A stretch of 64,000 bases of DNA, from positions 56,115,125-56,179,124 of the forward strand of contig CM045731.1 of assembly GCA_024760905.1 (NCBI GenBank), read 5' to 3'. How positions within the stretch are numbered: the stretch's first letter is position 1; every line of letters begins with the position of its first letter. The position numbers and the translations under genes are program-made. Positions 13,071-23,927 of this stretch are shown here, piece by piece. Source of the stretch: Plotosus lineatus. Taxonomy: Eukaryota; Chordata; Actinopteri; Siluriformes; Plotosidae. The notes beneath the pieces were generated by a model. It was not told the origin of the DNA. It searched no databases and saw only the letters and a list, made by a program, of their open reading frames with translations.

Positions 13071-13941
13071 ACATGTTAAATGATAAAATGATGGAAAATT
13101 CTAATATACTGTATAATCATTTTGGAAAATTCAAAGGATCAAACACAGCCAAAATCATGGTCCACCTACATACATGTATTATACAAGGCTAACATGGACA
13201 ATACAAAGGAGCTTCAACCTTATGAGATAATGAAATGTCAGTTCCCATTAAAATGAGTCAGTTCAATTATTTTTTCACAAATAAAAATATTTCAGATATT
13301 CCAAGATCTGTTTCAGAGTATCGTACTCTTCATTCACTTGGAAATGAAATGGATCATATGAACAAACAATCCTATTATTGATAATGATGATCATGCTACC
13401 TTGAGTGGCTGGGGTAGTGGCCTCGAGTACACATACACCTGTTGATTTTAGACAGGAATGTATGCATTATCATATAATGTAGATTGTCTGTATGAACCTT
13501 AAATTAATAAAAATAAATTATAAAAAATACCATGTGTGTTTGTTTACTTATTACTAATGGTGGTTAATACTAATTAAATATTACATATATAACATTACAT
13601 ATTAGCATATGTTATTATATTAATTATAGTACTAATACTAGTAGCAATGTTGCAAGTTTTTTATAATGACACATTATTCTAAAAGTAAGATTTCTCCAGC
13701 AAAACACTCTTAAATAGCCTGAGACTAAGTAGGAATCTTAATTTACATCTGAAGAACAGTGCCAGTTCCGTTCCTGTTTAACCAGCGAGCCGAATGACCC
13801 AATCAATTTAGAATCAAAGTTGATATTTATCGCAAGATTTCATCAAAACAGCCACACTAGAAAATTCTATACACAATAAAGGTCTCTCATAGAACTCATA
13901 GTTCATTCATACTCATAGAACTATATATTATATTACTCGCC
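13071..13941. other. Unassigned AT-rich sequence
   Basis: No coding or recognised repeat signature. Confidence 0.4.
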
Positions 13942-13959
13942 CAGGTATAGAATAAATAG

Positions 13960-14313
13960 GGGCAGTGGTGGTCTAGTGGTATAGGACACTGGATCGCTGA
14001 TCCAAAGGTTGGGGGTTCGAGTCCCACTCTCCACAAGGTTGTCACTGTCCCCCCAGTGCAGCTAACTGGGTTATCAAAGGCGGGCCATGTCCCTCACTGT
14101 CTATGGTGAGAGGCATGTAAAAGAACCATTGCTGACTTTCATAAAGAGTAGCTGCAAAGTCGTCAGCGTGTTTCTGTCCCTTGCTAAAAGGGTTGTGACA
14201 GGAAGGGCATCCGATGTAAAAACCTCTGCCAAATCAAACGTGCGAATGAGATGATTCGCTGTGGTGAATCCCGAGTAAAAGGGGAAAAGCCGAAAGGAAG
14301 ACAGACAGACAGA
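13960..14313 (+). mobile_element. Full-length tRNA-derived SINE with RTE-type tail and perfect TSD
   Basis: The tRNA-like head carries an A box (tggtctagtgg, 13969-13979) and a B box (ggttcgagtcc, 14014-14024), as expected for an RNA polymerase III promoter. A body of about 200 bp follows, then the LINE-shared segment (gattcgctgtggtgaatccc and gccgaaaggaag) and an (ACAG)n tail. Flanked by a perfect 18-bp TSD, caggtatagaataaatag, at 13942-13959 and 14314-14331. It has no protein; it must borrow a LINE reverse transcriptase. Confidence 0.93.
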
Positions 14314-14331
14314 CAGGTATAGAATAAATAG

Positions 14332-15245
14332 ATCAGAAATGACAATATCCTGCTCAGACGTGTTCATCATAGTGGTGGCCATCTTGGCGTGCAATAGTCA
14401 ATACCTCTTTTTTTGAGGTGGCTCGTAATTAAATTGCCTGGCATGTCGTGCTAGTTTATTCTTGAGCTTCGAATAATTTAATTTTAAACTAGACAAAATT
14501 CTCTAAATTTTGGTACATACTTTGTCAGGGGCATATTCTACCGATTTTTAAAGAACTGGAAATCTTCTTGGGGATATTTATAAACATGAAGTTTTAAAAA
14601 ACATGGCGAAATATACCCCTCATAAACTGGGTATGGCTGGAAAGCTGTAGTTTCGCTGCTGATTCTATTAATGGTTTAGACCACATGCATCATATCAGGA
14701 GACGCACGAGTCGATTTCGTGGACGATGTCTTGCAACCGGGGCCCAGTACACTTGAGATCTTATCACGACAAAGGCGCTCTAATCAAGGTTGGTGAAAAA
14801 TCAACACAAACTCGGTCTAAAATTTAAATATTCTTTTTCTATGAACATGGCTGAATTTGGTACCGGTGGAACAGGAATGAAATAAACTTTTAACACAATA
14901 AAATTTATTCAGCATTATTTGATTGTAAGGGCTGCATTTACAGGTTGAAGTTTGACTATTTTCAGCCGTCAAGGCTTAGCTGTGTCACAATTCCTGAGTG
15001 AATCACAAGTCAGTGCCGGTACCGAGTCTTATGCATTAAATTCAATATGAGAAGATTGAGTTGAAAATGTCGCCCTCTGTGGCATAAATATGGTATATCT
15101 TTCCTTTTGAGTGAGCTTTTGATTAATGAGCTAGTGTTAGCATGCTATCCTGTCATGCCTGATTACTTCAGAATATTTGTTCCACTCATAGACGCATCCA
15201 CAAAACTGCAAAATATAACCTGTAGCGGCTAACATTTATACCATC
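14332..15245. other. Unassigned sequence
   Basis: About 0.9 kb between a SINE and a truncated LINE with no recognised gene or repeat. Confidence 0.4.
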
Positions 15246-15263
15246 GCTTTTGGTTGTGCAAGA

Positions 15264-15526
15264 TTGTAGATGGGTAGATTGAGATGGTTTGGACATGTAC
15301 AGAGGAGGGATAGTGAATATATTGGTAGTAGGATGCTGAGGTTGGAACTACCAGGCAGAAGGCCTAGAGGAAGACCAAAGAGGAGATTTATGGATGTGGA
15401 GAAGGAGGACATGAAGGTAGTTGGTGTAAGAAAAAAAGATGCAGAGGATAGGGTGAGATGGAGGCAGATGATTTGCTGTGGCGACCCCTGAAGGGAACAG
15501 CCAAAAGGAAAAGAAGAAAGTAAGAA
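15264..15526 (+). mobile_element. 5'-truncated RTE-clade LINE with 18-bp TSD
   Basis: Encodes only the C-terminal end of the LINE protein (RLRWFGHVQRRDSEYIGSRM, ending ICCGDP) and the 3' tail cctgaagggaacagccaaaa. Flanked by gctttYggttgtgcaaga at 15246-15263 and 15527-15544, one mismatch in 18, so this is a genuine truncated insertion. Coding part 15270-15491. The related long copy is at 47903-49075. Confidence 0.9.
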
Positions 15527-15607
15527 GCTTTCGGTTGTGCAAGAAGATAACCAGGACAGCAGGAGATAGCTTCTAATCTAAGGAATATGATCCATGAATC
15601 ATTAAAA

Positions 15608-15613
15608 TTTATT
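15608..15613 (-). promoter_or_regulatory. Poly(A) signal candidate of CAP gene 1
   Basis: AATAAA on the minus strand about 54 nt after the TGA at 15667-15669. It lies just outside the 5'-truncated LINE at 15264-15526 and its duplicated target site. Confidence 0.45.
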
Positions 15614-15666
15614 GGAATTGGATGTCAGCGTTGGTGGAATTATGTTTCTGAACAAACATATTAAAG

Positions 15667-18600
15667 TCAAATGATAAAAGAAACTATCACACTGGCGAGC
15701 AGTAGAGGAGCCACTGAGAGCTTTATCATGTCGGCTGAATCCTTCTGAGATGTCGTCAGTGTGGCTGCTGTCGTTTTTTGGTGTTTTTGAGGTTCAGCTG
15801 CAGGAAAAATAAGAATTGTTTTGAGAGCTTTTACCACAAAATAAATGTAGAATGTTTCAGCTAACGGTGGCCCGGTGGTAAGTTGCTGGATTACCGATTC
15901 TAAGATTGGGGAATCAAGCCCCACTGTCAACAGTTGTTACTGCTGTCTCCCCAGTGCAGCCAACTGGATTATCAAAGGCCGGCCATGCCTCTCATTGTCT
16001 ATGGTGAAAGGCATGTAAAAGAACCATTGCTGAAACATTGCTGAACCATTAGCTGCACAGCCGTCAGTGTGTTTATAGCCTGGCGAGCTGTCCACTGGGT
16101 ATTCTGCCCTCACCCAGAATTGGCTGAGATTGGCACCAGCCTCCCTGTGATCCTGATTAGAATTAAGCGGTTGCAGAAAATGAATGTTTCAGCAAACATC
16201 ATATTTGTATACAGCGCAAAACATTATTAAGTGGCTTAGAAAATGAATGAATGAATGAATGAAATGTGAAAGTAAATGGTGTATGCTGCCTTCACCCAAG
16301 CAGGGGGCAACCAAACAGTTGGCGATGATAATCTGCAGCCAGTAACATTTTCAGTGATTTTCAGTGACAGTAACAATCTGTGATGCCAGTAAGATAAGGT
16401 GTTTGGACAACCGAGTGAGTGAAAGTAAATGTAAGGTACCAGGTTTTTCTCAGTGTATTTCAGTCACAGGGAATGACATGTGACTTATATGTATAATATT
16501 TTATATTCAACATTTTTTTGAGTTTTTGTTTATTATTCCTTCATTCATTTTCTGCAACCTAATTAAGGTCTTCAGGAGACTGGTGCCCATCTCTGGACTT
16601 TCAGCTAGGTTGTCCTTTTGCCTAGCATGCTTTCAGTTAGTATGTTTTTGTAGCCTGCATGAGTCTCACAGTGGTCTGTTTTTTTTTTTTTTTTTTTTTT
16701 TTTGGAATTCCTGCACCGTTAGAGTGTAGACTGTTGGAATGTAGAGCATGAGGGATGTAATCAGGTTTTACATCCATGCCAGGGAATTCCTGCGAGTTAG
16801 GAAATGCTGTGTGCAGGTCCATGTATTAACTTAATCCTGAACAACAATCACTTTCATTTGTGGCAATAAAATGAAGCAGCTGACGACCTTAATGGACTGA
16901 ATGGATATTTCTTCCCTGTTGGCACGAATATAAAATGGAGACTGATATAATGAAAGAGTGGTTCAGGGACAGGAAGTGGTGGACTGGTGATAAAGTGCTG
17001 GATTACCAATCCCAAGGTTGGGGGTTCAAGCCCCACTATCATGGGGTTGTCATTGCTGTCCCCTCAGTGCAGCTAACTGGGTTATCAAAGGCTGGCCATG
17101 TATCTCACTGTCTGTTGTGAAAGGTTCATGTACCATTCAAGAACCACTGCTGACTTTTGCTCAGAGGAGCTGCAGAGACGTCAGCATATTTCTGCCCAGC
17201 GATGGCCTGGCGGGCTGTTTAGGGTGTACACTGCCTTCACCCAGAGTTGGCGGAGATGGGCACCAGCCTCCCAATGACCACAAGTAGGATTAAGCAGTTC
17301 AGAGAATGAATGAATGGTTCAGGGAGCATGAGGAATCCGAGTCCTGATCTTAACCCTATTGAAAGTTTTCTGGATGTGCTGGAGAAAACTATTGAGTGGT
17401 TTAGTTTTCCCTCATTGATTCAAAATGTTGGTGAGAACTTAACCCAACACTGGATGGAAATAAATTTGTAAATTAAATTTGGTAAAACAATGGCATTATG
17501 ATTATGTGCTGTAAGGAAATCTAAAGGCAGAAAAACAGCATATTTGTGTGTAAGACTTTTTTTGACCAGAAGGTGAATATGTTTATAGTGTTGTATGTTT
17601 ATATATATTTAGATGTTCATATGAATATAGTTTTATGTTTTCTGGTTAGACACCTATTATCTGCTAGGTTCTATTAGCTACTTTTAGACTAAAAGTATGT
17701 CAATGTTAGATCACTGAATAAACTCTTGATCGAATCTCAGAAATTCAAATTTAATGATTATATCACTATATATAGGGCAGTGGTGACTTAGTGGATAATG
17801 CGATGGGTTGCTAATCCAAAGGTAAGCTGGTCAAGCTCCATTATCAACACAGTTGGACCCTTGAGCAAGGCCCGTAACCCTCAATTGATCAGTTGTATAA
17901 AAAAATAATAATTGTAAGTCACTCAAGATAAGCGTGTCTGCCAAATGGTTTAAATGTAAATATCACAATAGTTATTTTATAGATCACAAGCTGGTCAAAC
18001 TGAATCTTTGTCGTAACTCAGCACAAGCTTTTAGTGTTTTGCAATTCTTAATGTGGCGTTAAACACTGCTGGAAATCGGTGAGCGAGAAAGTAATCTTGT
18101 TTTTAATTTTGTTTGTAAGCGGCTAACAGTGAAACTCAATCGTTCTTCCTTTGGTTCAGGATTGTTGGAATGGTTTATGGTTTCTGACTGTGCTAGCAAT
18201 AACATCTCAATGCATCTTGGTGTTAAGTATGCTAATTAATATAATTAGTGTAGTGTAAGAAGAGTATTTGAAAGTTCTGATCTTACCACAGGTGTTTTCT
18301 ACACATTCAGACATGTTTTGTGGACATCTCGAGCATGACTTTCCTTTTACATATGGATGAAGTCCTTTTTGGTTCCCTCTAGTATTTACACCAGAAATCA
18401 GCTTTAGCATATTGACTTTGTAAATGTGATGAACATTGAAAATCTGTAGTAAAAACACCTTCAAAAATTGTTTTTTTTTTCAGAATGTACAACTGAGGTA
18501 AAATTAATTTGCCCAACACAACAGCAAACAGAAATATAATCAGAGCATGCAGACCTCCAACAAGGTAGTACAATCGTCAAATCTTTAAATGAGGCTTCAT

Positions 18601-19281
18601 TGAAGATGATGTATAATTACAGTGCCCCCTTGTGGCATGTTTCAAAAAATATATTGGAGTGCTGGAATTTTTTCTCTCAGCACATTGTGGGTGATTTTTT
18701 GCCTCCCTGCCCTATTGCACAATGTTAAAGGAAATCCTTAAAACCCCTCTTGGACCTGGCTTTGAATCACACCCAAAATTTAAATCAGTTCTTCATTGGA
18801 CCAGGAGGCACATTTGATAAAAAGATCATGTAAATCTTTTCAATAGTTTTCAAGTTATCATGGTCACAGAGGCAGACATAGACACATGAACAATTTCATA
18901 ACCCTTCAACCCATCCCTTGGTGGAGGTAACAACAGCTGAAAAAATACCATGTTTAAGCACAGACGTACGCTGGAGAATAGTTGCAGATGAGAATTGTAG
19001 CATTCTGGAAGTCTAAAACTGGAATGTCCTCACAGAAGTTTGAGGCGCAGCCAATGCGGTTGCTCTTCGCCCACACTATCTGGAACAGCCAAAAAACAGT
19101 TACAGTGAAACTAAAGCATGCAATGCATACCAAAGTACATGTCACTTTATCATATGTTTTATCTACGTTTATTGACGAGTTAATTCACGGTGCATAAAAC
19201 GAGTGGCTGTTATCACCCACCTGAAAGATGAACCAATGAAGAACATATGTGGGGAAAGTGTCTAACTTTTTTGTACTGTAC

Positions 19282-19338
<57 letters not shown>

Positions 19339-20903
19339 GTCAGGTTGCTCCTGTCACAGGTATCATGCTATTCTGTGCTACCTGCTCCATGCAGAGAAGG
19401 AAAACTGTCAAAATCCTCTGCTACCTTGCGGCTAATATCTCTTTAGAAAAAAGGCTTCAGGAGTTAACCTCGAGGAAAAATCTGGAGCTGGAGTCCCATA
19501 GGCAGTTCGTTATTGTAATCAATCTTGTTCTGGCAACTCCTGTGACGTCAATGGCCCCGGACCGTACTGGCCTTTCCATTCCGTCTGGACCAGTCTTTGC
19601 TGTGGAGAGGAGGGTCCTGCTAACTGGGCAACAACTGGTCCTCCATATCCCCCTGCCCTGGCCTTTGCTCTGGAGAGGACACTCCAGCTTCGCCTCACAG
19701 CTTCGAACCAACACCGAATGCGGCAGTTACCAGTTATAAGCCACAATGCTTGATTGGTGTAGAGCGTGGCACCAGGGGTCGCTTTCTCGGTGGGAGGGAT
19801 CTTTGGATCTCTGGGAAAACCCCAAGCTGACTACCAAAACCAAGATGGCTGTGTATAATGCTTGCGGTGTCAGCACCCTCCTATACGGGAGCGAGGCATG
19901 GACAACCTACTACAAGCAAGAGCGGAAGCTAAATAGTTTCCACCTGCGAAGCCTCTCCCGTATCCTCGGCATCAGCTAGAGAGACAAGGTGCCCAACACC
20001 AAGGTCTTGGACTGTGCCGGTCTCCCCACCATGTACACACTACTCATACAGCACAGAATGCGCTGACATCCTCTGTGAAGAACTTGCCGTTTCCAAATGA
20101 CCCCGTGGCCGCCCACAGCTGAGGTACAAGGACGTGTGTAAACGAGACATGAAAGCCTTGGAAATCAACCCTGAGAGTTGGGAAGAGATTGCGGAAGACC
20201 CCAGCAGCTGGCGCTGCCTCTTCCAAAAGCAACTGAAGGAAGGTGAAGAGAAAATATGCAATGAAGCCATCAAAAAGAGGGCCGAGCAAAAAGAGAAAAC
20301 AACTTACTCCGCTGCATCTATTCACATCTGCTCCTCATGTGGCAAGTACTGCCATTCCCCCATTGGCCTCATAAGCCACAGGCAGCATTGTTTAGAGTAA
20401 AGTACTATGAACTGACAGTGAAAGGGCACAATTTCCATGGTCGATTTCGACCGAAGTAGGCCTACTACTATATATATATATGTACATTGGTACCTCACCT
20501 TACGAAAGTCCCAACAAAAGAAAAACCCAGGTTACGAAACGCATTTTCCTAAAATTTTTGTCTCTGGTTACAAAAGCGCCATCTCAAAAATTCAAACAAT
20601 GCACAAGCTGCTCTCCAATTGGCTATCTGCCAACATCCCACCCTGCTGGCCTCCCATTGGCTATCTCCCAAGATCCCGCCCTGCTGGCCTCCCATTGGCT
20701 AAGAGAGATGACGCAGCTCCCTCCCATTGGCTATTATGGAGCTGTATCTCCATAATACCCATGATGCTTTTCATGTAAAGGATAGAGTTACTGTTGTTTT
20801 GTGACTTTTTTGAGTGTGCTCATTGCAACTTTATTTTTTGGCTCAGGCTTTTAACCTTGCATAAACATTTGTAAGATTATAACGCTGCTCAGAAGACATG
20901 GTC

Positions 20904-20956
<53 letters not shown>

Positions 20957-23875
20957 ATGTGTGTGTGATTCCTGGTGTGAGTGAAAAGAAGTGGGCTCGT
21001 GGCATGCAGTTGAGTGATATCACAAAGGAATATGGCTTTACCCGTCTACCATTGGTACGATATTGAAGCAGAATGAGCCTTTAAAAGGATAGTTTTATAA
21101 TTTTTAAAGAGTTTAGGGGTAGTATTGGGGGCCTTGGAACGAATCACGCGTTTTACATGTAAAATGCGGTTCAACTTACAAAAAATCCAGGTTACGAAAA
21201 GAGTTTCCTACAAAATTGTCAAACTTGTCAGTAATGCATGATGGCCATTATAGCTCCTCCCTCAGCTAATACAAATATGTAGTCGTACTCTTCTTCTCTT
21301 TATAGGGTATCATAACTTTCGCAAACATGGAATGTCTGGTGGAATTTATTTTAATTTAGGGTTTTGGTTTTGTTTCTTAGGAGTCATTCGTATGAAGCAA
21401 CTGTGTTTCACTATAATTGACAGAATGGTGGTGTAGTTGTTGGCACATCCACCTCACAGCAAGAAGATACTGGGTTCAAGTCCCGGACTTAGAGAAGGTG
21501 TTTCTGTGTGAGGTTTGCATGATCTCACAATATGTGCATGGATTTCCTCCAGGAACTTTGGTTTCCTCCGACAGTCCAAAGACATACACATTAGGCTAAG
21601 TAGATGTTCCAAATTGCCCCTAGGTGTGAATGTGAGCATTAAGGGTTGAAGGGTCTGGTGAGCTGTTCAGAGTGTATCCTATTGTTGCCCAGTGTCGTCT
21701 GAGACTCCAACTTCATTGTGACACTAATAGGATTAAGCAGTTCAGGAAAATCAGTGAAAGAAGACTATATGAATAATGTACTATCTGGGATAGGCTTCAG
21801 TGCGGGGAGTGGATATGCAGTATAGATAATGGATGGATGGATCTAATTATTAAAAAAATAAAATTACAGCCCATCAGGACTGCCTTTCCTCACCTGTGTG
21901 TAATGTCCACACATATTTGCCTCGCACATGTTGTTATCAAAGTTGTAATCTTCATGTTCGCTAAACCTGCCCATAGAGGAGAACCGTCAGGGAAAAATCA
22001 GAGAACCAGAGTGTATTATTTGATCACCTACCAAGAACCTACCAAGACGCACCAGAGATACACTGAACTCTCATTTAATGTATGACAATAAAGGGAAGTA
22101 TGACATCATGCATACCACTTCACCATGGATTTGTTGATATTCAGAGGACCGGTGGTGATGTAGAGGTTTTCTCCCAGGTAGCCTCTCACAGCATCGTTGT
22201 GATCCCAGATGCACAGAACAGAATAGTTTTCTGCCAGCAAGCTTAAATCTTCATCCCATGTCTACATTGCAACCAAGACAAAATTCAAACTGTGGCATGG
22301 CTTCATCATGGCATAATAATCATCATCATCATCATCATTATTGTTATTGTATAATTAATATTATAATTGCTCTTTAATTCTCAAACCCGATTGGTCAGAA
22401 TATGTCAGTTTATTTCCAAGACCAGCTGATGAGAAAATTCTTACCACAAGTCTCAAGGTTATAACCATAAAAAGCAAAGGCTATAGAATTATAAATATAG
22501 ACTTGTTGCTATTTCTGATGAGAGGTTTGTGTTCTATTTATGGAAGGAGTCTCCAGCGTCATTGGAGGTGTTTCATTTCGGTTGCTCAGGAATGTGTGGA
22601 AAGTGAAAGTGTCTTCAGCTCTGAGAGTCACAGCAGAGTATTTTAATGGGAACCTTAGAAGAACCTTCACAATCAGGCTGAAATATTAAATCAAGTATTA
22701 TTAATAGTGTAGGGAAAGTCGTATCCCTTACAGTCTGTTTAGTATACAGTGGATCTTGTGCACTAATATATAGCAGGCGTGTCTATCTGTACTCTGAAGG
22801 GAAGGTTTTAGCTAAAAACAAGCACTTCTGATCTGGAAATCACAGCCAGATGTGACGGTTATACCACTATAATTCCGATTCCAATTAAAATTCTCTGCTA
22901 CTGGAACCTATTTCATCCAACTCCAACAGCTCAGCAGTCCATTGCAGGGCCAACACACAAACAAAACTTCATACTCCTACACCGAGGGGCAAGTCAAAGT
23001 AGTCAATTAGCCTAATGTGGGATGTCTTTGGACTGTTGGAGAAAACCAGAATACCCAGAGGAACCCATGCAAGAACATGGACTCAATATAAAACTCAGTC
23101 TGACCAATCACAGTGCTGTATAACTGGCATTAGTCCTCCATGAACATGCTCTGAATCTCACTTGAACTAACAGGATGACCACATGGGAATTTTTACAGAG
23201 AGCGAGAGAGAGCGAGAGAGCGCGCGCACGAGAGAGAGCGAGAGAGAGAGAGAGAATTACTTTAGTGTTTTCTCCCAGGAATGTTCCCAGAATCAGATAG
23301 CACACCCTCATCCCCTCAGAATCAACACAGGCCTGTCAGCAGAGCTCCATTGTAAAAGAAAACTAAACTGTCCTATATAATCATCCACCAATTGCTCCGA
23401 TCCATCCACAAGGGCTGATTTAACCCAAACAAATGTCCAAAAATTTCATTTTAACAAGCTTTTATCAGTCATCAGACTGCACCATCCCTGGACGTGTGTT
23501 GCTTGTTGTTATTGGTGACCTTAGAAGTGAAAATGTAAGCTTTTATTCTCTCAATATGGATCATGATTGACTGGTAAAACTGCTGAGTGTTGCTTCATAC
23601 AGTCACAAAACGTAGTCCAAACAATCAGGACGTCCAGGCTTTCTTTAAGCAGTCTCATATATAATGGTTGGATTAAAATTCTACCCCTCATGCATGTGGA
23701 CTTATGTTGGAAAGAATTTGGTTTGAATAAAATACACAAATGTAAAGCACAAAACACAAAGGAAACACAAAGGAACACATAGCTAATGTTTTCCAGATGT
23801 GCATGTTATATGGATCCTGCTAGGTTCTTTGACGGTAATGATCCACCAACCCAAAGATGTTTGATGTTAAGCAGT

Positions 23876-23927
<52 letters not shown>

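Noticed and set aside
13960..14030. Possible tRNA gene (A and B boxes present)
   Set aside because: The promoter boxes are good but the stem pairing of a cloverleaf is not kept, and the segment is the head of a SINE repeated many times in the window.
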